From Casp-actino8 sp041159745 (GTDB lineage Bacteria; Actinomycetota; Acidimicrobiia; Acidimicrobiales; Ilumatobacteraceae), in NCBI GenBank assembly GCA_041159745.1, contig JBEAXP010000063.1:1-39031 (forward strand): DNA of 39,031 nucleotides, read 5' to 3'. The notes below the pieces were generated by a model that searched no databases, had not been told where the DNA came from, and saw only the letters and a program-made list of their open reading frames with translations. Of the stretch, positions 30,197 through 37,643 are shown piece by piece (within the stretch, counting starts at the first letter, position 1; the number at the start of each line of letters is the position of its first letter). Position numbers and translations under genes: made by a program.

Positions 30197-31147
30197 ATGA
30201 CTCCGGTGACCCCCAACGGCCAGGCCCCGCGTGTGGGCTTCTTCGGCCCGTTCGGCACGTTCACCGAACAGGCGGTGCGGTCGCAGGCCGACCTCGGAGC
30301 GGGCGAACTCGTGGCCTTCCGTACGGTGCCCGATGTTCTCGACGCCGTTGCCGACGGCTCGGTGGACGTGGGCGTGGTCCCGATCGAGAACTCCATCGAG
30401 GGCACCGTCAACTTCACACAGGACGCGTTGTCGTTCGACTACTCGCTGCTCATTCAGCGCGAGATCGTCATGAACATCGAGCATTGCCTGCTCGGCCTGC
30501 CCGGCACCAAGACCTCCGACATCGCTGCGGTTCTCTCCATTCCGGTGGCGACGGCCCAGTGCCACCGCTATCTGCGCGAGAACCTGCCCCAGGCCGAGGT
30601 TCGCGCCGCCAACAGCACCGCCGACGCGGCCAAGACTGTCGCTGCCAACGGCGATCGTTCGTGCGCGGCCATCGCACCGAACAACGCAGCCGCTCTCTAC
30701 GGTCTCGACGTTCTGGCCACCAACATCGAAGACCACAGCGGCAACCAAACACGCTTCGTGATGGTGGGCCGCGACCACGTGCCCGCACCCACCGGCCACG
30801 ATCGAACCGGCATCGTCGTGTATCAGCGAGCCGACGAACCGGGCAGCCTCATCTCGATCCTCCAGGAGTTCGCCGCTCGACGCATCAACATCACCAACTT
30901 GCTGTCGCGTCCCACCAAGGATGGCGGCCTGGGCGATTACTGCTTCGTGATGTACCTCGACGGCCACATCGCCGATGAGTTGGTGGCCGACGCGCTCCGT
31001 TCGCTCCACTCCAAGCACGCCGGTGTGAAGTTCCTCGGCTCGTACCCTGCCGCCGGCGAACAGGCTCACACGGTTCGGCAGTCGGCCGACTCGCGCTGGC
31101 AGGAGGCCGACGGCTGGGTCGAGCGACTCCGTTCGCAGATTCGCTGA
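30197..31147 (+). CDS. pheA: Prephenate dehydratase
   Basis: 316 aa. Converts prephenate to phenylpyruvate in phenylalanine synthesis. The dehydratase domain (~10-195) has GFFGPFGTFTEQAV, VVPIENSIEGTVNFTQD, NSTADAAKTVAANGDRSCAAIAP and the TRF catalytic motif in NQTRFVMVGRD. A C-terminal ACT domain (~205-285: DEPGSLISILQEFAARRINITNLLSRP) is the allosteric phenylalanine-binding part. There is no chorismate-mutase domain, as expected in actinobacteria. Confidence 0.95.
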   Translation: MTPVTPNGQAPRVGFFGPFGTFTEQAVRSQADLGAGELVAFRTVPDVLDAVADGSVDVGVVPIENSIEGTVNFTQDALSFDYSLLIQREIVMNIEHCLLGLPGTKTSDIAAVLSIPVATAQCHRYLRENLPQAEVRAANSTADAAKTVAANGDRSCAAIAPNNAAALYGLDVLATNIEDHSGNQTRFVMVGRDHVPAPTGHDRTGIVVYQRADEPGSLISILQEFAARRINITNLLSRPTKDGGLGDYCFVMYLDGHIADELVADALRSLHSKHAGVKFLGSYPAAGEQAHTVRQSADSRWQEADGWVERLRSQIR

Positions 31148-31161
31148 CCAGCCCGCAGCAC

Positions 31162-31167
31162 TACTGT
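31162..31167 (+). promoter_or_regulatory. -10 box TACTGT before the SDR gene
   Basis: TACTGT lies 6 nt upstream of ATG 31174; leaderless start likely. Confidence 0.5.
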
Positions 31168-31173
31168 GACGAC

Positions 31174-32046
31174 ATGTCACGGACCGCTGTCGTCACAGGT
31201 GCCAACTCCGGAATCGGACGCGCCACCGCCATCCATCTCGCCTCCCATGGCTACCGCGTCATCGGCACGGTGCGCAGTCTGAGCAAGACCACCAAGGCCG
31301 ACTCGATGGCGACCGATGCCGGTGTGTCGCTCGAATGGGTGGAGCTCGACGTGGCCGACGACGAGAGTGTGAAGGCCGGATTCGATCGCATCCACTCGAT
31401 GGTCGATCACGTGGATGTTCTCGTGAACAATGCCGGGGTCGGCGGCAACGCCGTGATCGAGGAGTGCCCGCCGTCGCTGTATCAGGAAGTGATGAACATC
31501 AATCTGTGCGGACCGGTGCGGTGCGCACAAGCGGTCCTGCCGTCGATGCGCGCCCGCCGGGCCGGAACCATCGTCAACGTGTCGTCGGTGGTGGGCCGCT
31601 TCGCCGCCCTCGCGCAAGCACCGTACGTGGCGTCGAAGTGGGCGTTGGAGGCGATGTCGGAAGGCCTGGCGCAAGAGCTCGCTCCCTGGAACATCCGCGT
31701 GGCGATCGTCGAGCCCGGCATCACCAAGTCGGCCATCTTCGCCAAGAACGTGGATGCACCCAACTCATCCGGTGCGTACGACGCGCACTACCGCCGACTG
31801 TTCCAGTTCTACGCAGCCGGAATGGCCAACGCGACCGACCCGTTCGAAGTCGGAGCGATCATTCAGCATGCGATCGAAACCGACCAACCACGACTGCGGT
31901 ATCCGGTGTCGTGGGGTGGGCCCGAGATCCTCGGACGACGCGAGACCATGAACGACGCCGAATGGATCGCGCTCGGCGCTCTCGAGAGTGACGACGCGTA
32001 CTACGCCGAGTTCGAGCGGATGTTCGGAATCCGAATCGCGCCGTGA
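31174..32046 (+). CDS. Short-chain dehydrogenase/reductase
   Basis: 290 aa. Classical SDR: nucleotide-binding VTGANSGIGRAT (~8), NNAG at ~87 (VLVNNAGVGG), catalytic Ser in VNVSSVVGRFA and Y-x3-K in APYVASKWALEAMSE. After the Rossmann fold there is a C-terminal ~70-residue region with GGPEILGRRETMNDAEWIALG. It oxidises or reduces an alcohol/ketone using NAD(P)H; the substrate is not predictable. Placement after pheA may be chance. It has its own TACTGT box. Confidence 0.88.
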   Translation: MSRTAVVTGANSGIGRATAIHLASHGYRVIGTVRSLSKTTKADSMATDAGVSLEWVELDVADDESVKAGFDRIHSMVDHVDVLVNNAGVGGNAVIEECPPSLYQEVMNINLCGPVRCAQAVLPSMRARRAGTIVNVSSVVGRFAALAQAPYVASKWALEAMSEGLAQELAPWNIRVAIVEPGITKSAIFAKNVDAPNSSGAYDAHYRRLFQFYAAGMANATDPFEVGAIIQHAIETDQPRLRYPVSWGGPEILGRRETMNDAEWIALGALESDDAYYAEFERMFGIRIAP

Positions 32047-32066
32047 GGACGCCTGACGGCGGTCGC

Positions 32067-32072
32067 TAGCCT
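32067..32072 (+). promoter_or_regulatory. -10 box TAGCCT of tRNA-Ser(TGA)
   Basis: TAGCCT lies 7 nt before the mature 5' end, so transcription may begin at or next to the tRNA's first base. Confidence 0.45.
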
Positions 32073-32079
32073 CGACCCC

Positions 32080-32167
32080 GGAACGGTGGCAGAGCGGACA
32101 AATGCAGCCGCCTTGAAAGCGGCCGGCTCGCAAGGGCCCGGGGGTTCAAATCCCTCCCGTTCCGCCA
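32080..32167 (+). tRNA. tRNA-Ser (anticodon TGA)
   Basis: Class II tRNA with a long variable arm. Acceptor GGAACGG/CCGTTCC, anticodon stem GCCGC/GCGGC with loop CTTGAAA giving anticodon TGA, T-arm GGTTCAAATCC, discriminator G and encoded CCA. Reads UCA (and UCN by wobble). Confidence 0.95.
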
Positions 32168-32191
32168 GTCATCGGACCAACAACTCACCTG

Positions 32192-32197
32192 TACACT
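32192..32197 (+). promoter_or_regulatory. -10 box TACACT of tRNA-Ser(GCT)
   Basis: TACACT 14 nt before the tRNA; the same hexamer precedes tRNA-Arg. Confidence 0.4.
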
Positions 32198-32211
32198 CGC
32201 TCTCCTGCCTG

Positions 32212-32305
32212 GGAGAGGTGCCGGAGCCAGGTTGAACGGGACGTCCTGCTAAGACGTTGACCTCCTAAAAGGGGTCCGTGGGTTCAAATCCCACCCTCTC
32301 CGCCA
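32212..32305 (+). tRNA. tRNA-Ser (anticodon GCT)
   Basis: Class II tRNA, 94 bases including CCA. Acceptor GGAGAGG/CCTCTCC, anticodon stem ACGTC/GACGT with loop CTGCTAA giving anticodon GCT, long variable arm, T-arm GGTTCAAATCC. It is not tRNA(Sec): anticodon and 7-bp acceptor fit serine. Confidence 0.95.
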
Positions 32306-32418
32306 GTATCCACAGCCTGTGGATACCTGTGTTCCTCGTGGCCGCCGACCCGGAACTTTGTTGCGATCGGATGACGATCCGACCACACTGACCTTCGGCA
32401 TTCGTGCCGGTGAGCGCC

Positions 32419-33579
32419 ATGAGCACCTACCAGCAGTCCTCATTGCCGGGCCCCGAGCGGGCACCGGCGCTGGGCCGACGTCGACCGCAAGGTGGCGACG
32501 GCATCCCTCCCTCGCCCCGCGACCCGTTCTGGCGCCGCCTCGGACTCATCGTGTTGGTGGGCGCACTGGTGGCCCCGGTTGCGTGGGCGTTGCGGGGCGA
32601 CGGCGATGCGGTGTCGGTGCAGGAGACCGGCGGTGCGGCGGCCATCGTGCAGATGGACACCACCAAGGACACGATCGATCCGGGCCCGTCTTCCTCCGAT
32701 GCGACCCCGCAGTCCGAGGCTTCGGCTCCCGTCGTCACCAACGCTCCGGCCACCACGGTCGCCTCCGTCACCACCCTGGCGTCGAGTCGACTCTGCCCGC
32801 AGAAGTACACGGTGCAGCCGGGCGACTCGTGGTTCGGTATCGCCGAACGTGCCGGCGTGTCACCGAGTCTGATCGCCGGGTCGAACGGTGCCACTCTGAA
32901 ATCGCGGCTCACACCCGGGCAGGAGATCTGTTTGCCGCCGGGTGCGAGCGTTCCACCGGCCACCGAGCCGACACGTGAGCCGGCCGAGATCTCCACTCGC
33001 ACGGCACCGTCGTGCGGTTTGTCTTACGTTGTTCAGCGCGGTGATTCGTGGTTCGGCATCGCGAAGCGTGCCGGCGTGAAAGCGGGTCCGCTCGCATCGG
33101 TGAACGGCAAGACGCTCCAGTCACCGTTGAAGATCGGACAGACGATCTGCTTGCCCGAAGGTGCGAAGCGTCCGGCCACCACGGCGGCACCCACCACCGC
33201 ACCGGCGACAAGCGGCTCGTCGAGCGGGGCGACATCTTCCAACGACATGCGCAACGTTCCGTACAACCCGGAGCGGCTGTACTCACGCGATGAAGTCGCG
33301 CAAATCATTCGCGACGTCTGGCCCGATCATCTCGAGAACGACGCGCTATTCGTGGCGCAGCGCGAGAGCAAGTTCAATCCGGGCTCGCGAAGCGCGTGCT
33401 GCATCGGTGTCTTCCAGATCAACTGGTCGGCCCACAAGAAGTGGCTCGCCAACCAGGGCATCACCGATCCGGCGCAGTTGTTCGATCCCGTCACCAACGC
33501 CCGGATGGCTCTCATCACCTGGGAGAGGTCGGGATCGTGGAAGCCGTGGTGCACCCGCTCATGGTGCCCGAGCGCCTGA
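32419..33579 (+). CDS. LysM-domain protein with lysozyme/transglycosylase-like C-terminal domain
   Basis: 386 aa. A basic, Pro-rich cytoplasmic start is followed by one membrane helix (~40-60, LGLIVLVGALVAPVAWAL), then a Ser/Thr/Ala-rich linker. Two LysM domains (~130-175 and ~200-245; YTVQPGDSWFGIAERAGV and YVVQRGDSWFGIAKRAGV) bind peptidoglycan. A third part (~285-386) carries a catalytic Glu in DALFVAQRESKFNPGSRS and IGVFQINWSAH, as in SLT/goose-lysozyme-like folds, with paired cysteines CC and a WCTRSWC tail. It would cleave or remodel wall glycan outside the membrane. Start: ATG 32419 preferred over GTG 32404; no ribosome-binding site is visible. Confidence 0.82.
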   Translation: MSTYQQSSLPGPERAPALGRRRPQGGDGIPPSPRDPFWRRLGLIVLVGALVAPVAWALRGDGDAVSVQETGGAAAIVQMDTTKDTIDPGPSSSDATPQSEASAPVVTNAPATTVASVTTLASSRLCPQKYTVQPGDSWFGIAERAGVSPSLIAGSNGATLKSRLTPGQEICLPPGASVPPATEPTREPAEISTRTAPSCGLSYVVQRGDSWFGIAKRAGVKAGPLASVNGKTLQSPLKIGQTICLPEGAKRPATTAAPTTAPATSGSSSGATSSNDMRNVPYNPERLYSRDEVAQIIRDVWPDHLENDALFVAQRESKFNPGSRSACCIGVFQINWSAHKKWLANQGITDPAQLFDPVTNARMALITWERSGSWKPWCTRSWCPSA

Positions 33580-33637
33580 GGGCCCGCGTCCTCGAGATCC
33601 TGCTCAGGGCCAGGTTTCGGCCTCGCTCGCGGCCCCG

Positions 33638-33643
33638 TACACT
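33638..33643 (+). promoter_or_regulatory. -10 box TACACT of tRNA-Arg
   Basis: TACACT lies 11 nt before the tRNA-Arg 5' end. Confidence 0.4.
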
Positions 33644-33654
33644 CGGAGGCGCAA

Positions 33655-33730
33655 GCGCTCGTAGCTCAATGGATAGAGCATTTGACTACGGATCAAAAGG
33701 TTAGGGGTTCGAGTCCCTTCGAGCGCGCCA
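33655..33730 (+). tRNA. tRNA-Arg (anticodon ACG)
   Basis: Acceptor GCGCTCG/CGAGCGC, D-arm GCTCAATGGATAGAGC, anticodon stem TTTGA/TCAAA with loop CTACGGA giving anticodon ACG, T-arm GGTTCGAGTCC, discriminator G and encoded CCA. A34 must be deaminated to inosine to read CGU/CGC/CGA. Confidence 0.95.
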
Positions 33731-33760
33731 GATGTAGTCGGCCGGGGCCGTCGGCCAGTG

Positions 33761-34153
33761 TCAGTCGGAGCGAAGCATGTCGCTCACGATCGAAGCGATC
33801 CGCCACTGGCCATCGATCCTCACCATGCTGTACCCGTCGAAGGCCGCGACAGGCTCTTGATCGCGGTACTTGATGAAGAACTTCTGATCGACGTACGCGG
33901 CGTCGCCGACGATGGTCGTCGTGCGCTCGCCCGGAATCTCCTCGTAACCCTCGTCGGAGAGCCCCTCGCGCATCTGGTGTACGACGTATGAATCGAGGTT
34001 CATCACCGTGATCGAAGGGTCGTCGGGGAAGACTCGCAACGCGAGAACACACGGATCGGTGAACAACGAACGGAACTCCGGCCACGCTGGCTCTCCACCC
34101 GCTGCGAAAGAGATCAACTCATAAGCGCGGTCGACGACTTGCTCAGGTGTCAT
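33761..34153 (-). CDS. NTF2/SnoaL-like protein
   Basis: 130 aa. A cone-shaped NTF2-like fold is suggested by TPEQVVDRAYELISF, a middle segment with VFPDDPSITVMNLDSYVVHQM and the closing strands FDGYSMVRIDGQWRIASIVSDML. Members are isomerases, hydrolases or ligand binders; nothing identifies a substrate. ATG 34153 overlaps the TetR stop as ATGA, so it is the second gene of that operon. A longer frame start at 34204 lies in the TetR gene. Confidence 0.72.
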   Translation of the reverse strand: MTPEQVVDRAYELISFAAGGEPAWPEFRSLFTDPCVLALRVFPDDPSITVMNLDSYVVHQMREGLSDEGYEEIPGERTTTIVGDAAYVDQKFFIKYRDQEPVAAFDGYSMVRIDGQWRIASIVSDMLRSD

Positions 34154-34785
34154 TTTCCAGCCCTTCCATGGGTGCTCGATTCTCGAGCAGTGCTCTTGGG
34201 ACAACCAGCGATGGCCATCACGGCATTCTTGACGTCGATCTGAAGATTCGACAACTCACGATTCGGTCGACGTCCATGCCCGACGAACAGACCCGAACCC
34301 TCGACTGTCGACATGATGACCGCGGCCCGTCGTTTGGAGCGCTGCCGGGTGAGATTCGGATCGATCTCGCGCAACAGGCTCGCCACGAAGTCGGTCATTT
34401 CGGAATACACCCCGTCCATCGTCTTGCGGGCGTCGTTGTCATGAGCACTGATCGCCCACAAATGCCAGAACAGCACCTGATCGGACCGATACTGCGCGGC
34501 GAGCCAGGAGTCGACCAAGGCCTCGAAGCGACGACGCGGGTCGACGATTGGTTCGAGTTCCGCCAGGATTTCGGTGCGGAATTCGTCGGCCCGACGACTG
34601 ATTACGGCATCGAGAAGTTTGGCCCGAGTTGGCAAGTGGTACTGAAGATTGCCGACACTGATACCCACCTTCTGAGCAACCGCCCTCACGCTCAGACCTT
34701 CGGAACCACGACGCTTCAGAATGTCTTCGGCGGCGTCGAGAATGGTCTCGAGCGTCGAGTTCGTTCGCGCGGCGCGACCAGCCAT
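34150..34785 (-). CDS. TetR-family repressor
   Basis: 211 aa. N-terminal helix-turn-helix: ETILDAAEDILKRRGSEGLSVRAVAQKVGISVGNLQYHLPTRAKLLDAVI, a standard TetR DNA-binding block. C-terminal ligand domain (~60-190) has no family name I recognise. A perfect palindrome sits between this gene and the divergent hydrolase gene, so it probably represses both. TAGGTT 6 nt before ATG 34785 indicates a leaderless start. The cotranscribed NTF2-like gene may handle the same compound. Confidence 0.9.
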   Translation of the reverse strand: MAGRAARTNSTLETILDAAEDILKRRGSEGLSVRAVAQKVGISVGNLQYHLPTRAKLLDAVISRRADEFRTEILAELEPIVDPRRRFEALVDSWLAAQYRSDQVLFWHLWAISAHDNDARKTMDGVYSEMTDFVASLLREIDPNLTRQRSKRRAAVIMSTVEGSGLFVGHGRRPNRELSNLQIDVKNAVMAIAGCPKSTARESSTHGRAGK

Positions 34786-34791
34786 GCGCCA

Positions 34792-34797
34792 AACCTA
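34792..34797 (-). promoter_or_regulatory. -10 box TAGGTT before the TetR gene
   Basis: TAGGTT lies 6 nt upstream of ATG 34785; a TTGAC -35 match lies inside the shared palindromic operator. Confidence 0.55.
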
Positions 34798-34800
34798 GTC

Positions 34801-34829
34801 TTGACAGTGTTAGGTCAATGACCTAGACA
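34801..34829 (+). promoter_or_regulatory. Hydrolase promoter with TTGACA -35 and TAGACA -10
   Basis: TTGACA (34801-34806) and TAGACA (34824-34829) are 17 bp apart, ideal spacing, and the ATG follows 6 nt after the -10 box. This is the best full promoter in the window and supports leaderless starts. Confidence 0.7.
34811..34825 (+). promoter_or_regulatory. Perfect palindromic operator between TetR and hydrolase genes
   Basis: TAGGTCA-A-TGACCTA is a perfect 7-bp inverted repeat lying between the -35 and -10 of the hydrolase promoter and over the -35 region of the TetR promoter. Binding by the TetR protein would block both. Confidence 0.78.
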
Positions 34830-34835
34830 TGGCTC

Positions 34836-35933
34836 ATGGCGAAATACGATCCATTCACGCGCGGACCCCACCCCGTCGGAGTCCGGTCCGAGACCTGGCT
34901 CGACTCGGCGAGGAACCGAGAACTGACCGTCGAGATCTGGTACCCCGCAACCGGAGACAACGCCGGGGCGGACCTGGACCCCGCACGACAGGACACGTAC
35001 ACGGCCGTCTGGACGACCGGGGACGCCGCGGAGCCGGCTCTCGTGAGACAGGCGGCGGTTCGGGATGCTGAGCCGCTCGCCCTCCCTGGAAAGTTCGTCC
35101 TCTTGTCTCACGGCTACGCCGGTCACCGTCGCGAAGGTTCGTATTTGTGCACCCATCTGGCCAGTCACGGATACGTCGTGGCATCGGCCGATCACCCGGG
35201 CTCCACGTCATGGGAAATCGATGCACGCATGAGCAGTGGTGAGCCGGTCGACATGGCGGAGCAACGTCATCAGATGGGTACCGATCGACTCGGTGACGTG
35301 CCGTTCCTGGTCGCCGAAGCGACTCGGCGCAAGTACTCCCTCGATGGACCGGTGGGGGTGATTGGCATCAGCCTGGGCGGTTTCACCGCCATGATCGCGC
35401 CTGCCGTCGAACCTCGCGTGAAGGCGACGATTCCGCTCTGCCCGGCCGGTGGGCCGAGCCCGATCTACCCGCGAAACAGCGAACTGCAACGCCTCCTGAA
35501 CTTCGAATGGCCCGATGACACCTCGTGCCTCCAAGGCGTCGCTGATCGGGATTCATGGCTACCGCTCTACGGCCAATTGGACATGTTCAGCAGGATCAAG
35601 ACCAAGAAACGAATGGTGATTCTCCGGAACGCCGACCACAACCACTTCTGCGAAGACCTCGAAGTGGCGCACGCGTGGTTCAAGGACCTCACCTTGGCCA
35701 ACGTCGACTACATGGGCACCGAGGAAGCCGATTGGCCGGCGATCGCCCGGGCCATCCGACCTCTGGAAGAACTCACTCCGGCCGCTCCCACGTACGAACT
35801 GTGGCGTGGAGTGTGCGTCGCACACCTCGACGCCGTCCTGAACGGCTCGTCGGAGGCCGCACACCTGCTCGACGGCGACCTCACTTCGTTGGCAGCGTCC
35901 TTCGGTGCCCCGATCGTGACCTTCAGCGGCTGA
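34836..35933 (+). CDS. Alpha/beta hydrolase (PAF-acetylhydrolase/dienelactone-hydrolase-like)
   Basis: 365 aa. N-terminal VGVRSETWLDSARNRELTVEIWYPA is typical of the PAF-acetylhydrolase-like group. Catalytic nucleophile in GVIGISLGGFTA (G-x-S-x-G, ~residue 176), HGYAGHRREGSY for the oxyanion region, and a likely catalytic His in RNADHNHFCED (~272). No signal peptide. It hydrolyses an ester or similar bond; substrate unknown. Divergent from a TetR repressor through a shared palindrome, so it is probably induced by that regulator's ligand. Its end overlaps the transporter ATPase gene convergently by 11 nt. Confidence 0.83.
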   Translation: MAKYDPFTRGPHPVGVRSETWLDSARNRELTVEIWYPATGDNAGADLDPARQDTYTAVWTTGDAAEPALVRQAAVRDAEPLALPGKFVLLSHGYAGHRREGSYLCTHLASHGYVVASADHPGSTSWEIDARMSSGEPVDMAEQRHQMGTDRLGDVPFLVAEATRRKYSLDGPVGVIGISLGGFTAMIAPAVEPRVKATIPLCPAGGPSPIYPRNSELQRLLNFEWPDDTSCLQGVADRDSWLPLYGQLDMFSRIKTKKRMVILRNADHNHFCEDLEVAHAWFKDLTLANVDYMGTEEADWPAIARAIRPLEELTPAAPTYELWRGVCVAHLDAVLNGSSEAAHLLDGDLTSLAASFGAPIVTFSG

Positions 35934-36873
35934 GCGGAAAGTGACAGCGAACCAGCGAACCGTCGGTTGACGAAGCCGCCTCGGGCGCGGTGGTGCGACA
36001 AATCTCGACCGCCGACGGGCAGCGTGACGCAAACGAACAGCCCGCGCGCAATTCAATGGGGCTCGGAGGATCGCCGATCAGTGCGGGAGTGCTGGCGAGG
36101 TCGAGTCGTTCGCCGATTCGCGGTTGGGCTCTGAGCAGTGCGGCCGTGTACGGGTGTTTCGGTTCGTCGAACAACCCATCTGTCTGCTGCCGTTCGACGA
36201 TCCTTCCCAGATACATCACGGCGACTTCATCGCAGAGTCGTCGGACCACTGCCAGGTCGTGAGAGATGAAGACGATCGTGAGCCCCATCCGCTCGCGGAT
36301 GTCCGACAACAGGGCGATCACCGACTTCTTCACGACCGAATCAAGTGCAGCCACCGCCTCATCGGCGATCAATACCCGAGGTTCGAGAGCCAAGGCGCGG
36401 GCGATCCCGATGCGCTGGCGCTGGCCGCCGGACAGCGCGTCCGGTCGGCGCTCGAGCAGCTCTTCCGACAGCCCGACGCTGTCGAGAAGTTCCGCCGCTC
36501 GGCGGTCGGCTGCCTTGCGATCGGTAACGAGTGAGTGGACCAACAACAGTTCTCGGAGCATCGCCCCGATTGTCAGAGCTGGATTGAGGGCCGACGCTGG
36601 ATCCTGGAACACCATCTGGACGAGACGGGCATCGTCGCCACGTCGGCGATCCGACATCTCCCTGCCATCAATCGAAATCAGGCCGTGTTGCGGACGTTGG
36701 ATTCCCGCGATCACGCGTCCGAGAGACGACTTGCCGCATCCCGACTCGCCGACCAACCCGAGAATCTTGCCGGGTTCGATCGACAAGTCGACATCGTCAA
36801 CCGCCGTGAGATCGACGCCTCCGGAGATCGGATAACGAACCGTGAGATTCTCGACCGAGAGCACCGGCGTCAC
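35923..36873 (-). CDS. Peptide/nickel-type ABC transporter ATP-binding protein (DppF/OppF-like)
   Basis: 316 aa. Walker A GESGCGKSS, Q-loop QMVFQDPASALNP, signature LSGGQRQRIGIARAL, Walker B VLIADEAVAALD (the usual PTTALD is changed to AVAALD) and H-loop FISHDLAVV. The oligopeptide-type C-terminal extension with cysteines (CSFASRCPSAVEICR) is present. It drives import together with the neighbouring ATPase and permeases. GTG 36873 overlaps the dppD-like stop as GTGA. Confidence 0.92.
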   Translation of the reverse strand: MTPVLSVENLTVRYPISGGVDLTAVDDVDLSIEPGKILGLVGESGCGKSSLGRVIAGIQRPQHGLISIDGREMSDRRRGDDARLVQMVFQDPASALNPALTIGAMLRELLLVHSLVTDRKAADRRAAELLDSVGLSEELLERRPDALSGGQRQRIGIARALALEPRVLIADEAVAALDSVVKKSVIALLSDIRERMGLTIVFISHDLAVVRRLCDEVAVMYLGRIVERQQTDGLFDEPKHPYTAALLRAQPRIGERLDLASTPALIGDPPSPIELRAGCSFASRCPSAVEICRTTAPEAASSTDGSLVRCHFPLSR

Positions 36874-37643
36874 TGGGCGGCCTCGATCAAGCTTCTCGTG
36901 TAGTCGTGCCGAGGGCTGTTCAAGATCTCGCTGGTCGAACCCGATTCCACGATCAGTCCGTTCTCCATCACCATGACGCGATCACACACCTGGCTGACCA
37001 CCCCCAGATCGTGAGTCACGAGGACCATCGACAGTCCCCGGTTCTCCTTCAGCTGCATCAACAGTCGCAGGATTTGGTCCTGCACCGACACGTCGAGAGC
37101 GGTCGTGGGCTCATCACACAGGAGAATCTTCGGATCGGTGGCCAGCGCCATTGCGATCATCACGCGCTGACGAAGACCGCCCGAGAGTTCGTGCGGCCAC
37201 GCGCGCATGCGCCGCTCGGCATCCGGAATTCCAACCTCTCTCATCAGTTCAAGCGATCGGCTTCGGGCCTCTTTCCGCGAGAGTCCGCGAAGGGTCCGAG
37301 GTCCGATCGTCACCAGGTCGCCGATTCGCATCGTCGGATTCAACGAAGACATCGGCTCCTGGAAGACCATCGCGAGCCCGCGACCGCGCAGGTCGGCTCC
37401 ATCGCGAACCTCCCCGGATCCATCGATGTCGACCGCCACGACACCGCCGGATCGAACGATGCCATCCGGCAGCAACCCGCAGATCGAACGGAGGGTCAGG
37501 CTCTTGCCCGACCCCGATTCTCCGACCAGCCCGACCGTCTCGCCTGCGAAGACGTCGAAGTCGATCCCATGAACCAGTTCACGATGCGCCTCGGACAAAG
37601 CGACTCGAAGATCCCGTACCGACAGAACCGGGCGGATACTCAT
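36870..37643 (-). CDS. Peptide-type ABC transporter ATP-binding protein (DppD/OppD-like)
   Basis: 257 aa. Walker A GESGSGKSLTLRS, Q-loop MVFQEPMSSLNP, signature LSGGLRQRVMIAMAL, Walker B ILLCDEPTTALD, H-loop VTHDLGVV. Shorter than the ~320 aa usual for DppD because it lacks the cysteine-containing C-terminal extension. Start ATG 37643, ATGA overlap with the permease stop; an upstream frame to 37784 has no homology. Third gene of a transcript B-C-D-F. Confidence 0.92.
   Translation of the reverse strand: MSIRPVLSVRDLRVALSEAHRELVHGIDFDVFAGETVGLVGESGSGKSLTLRSICGLLPDGIVRSGGVVAVDIDGSGEVRDGADLRGRGLAMVFQEPMSSLNPTMRIGDLVTIGPRTLRGLSRKEARSRSLELMREVGIPDAERRMRAWPHELSGGLRQRVMIAMALATDPKILLCDEPTTALDVSVQDQILRLLMQLKENRGLSMVLVTHDLGVVSQVCDRVMVMENGLIVESGSTSEILNSPRHDYTRSLIEAAQ

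Noticed and set aside
30142..30417. N-terminal extension of larB
   Set aside because: The extra 92 residues run antisense to pheA, are not LarB-like, and the homologous start is at 30141 or 30132.
32212..32305. Possible tRNA-Sec, since it is a long class II tRNA
   Set aside because: Anticodon GCT, 7-bp acceptor and serine-like arms; it is tRNA-Ser. No tRNA with anticodon TCA and 8-bp acceptor was seen in the window.
33520..33579. Frameshift at the C-terminus of the LysM protein (odd W/C-rich end)
   Set aside because: An SGSWKPW-type ending is normal for this lysozyme-like group; no broken continuation was found in other frames.
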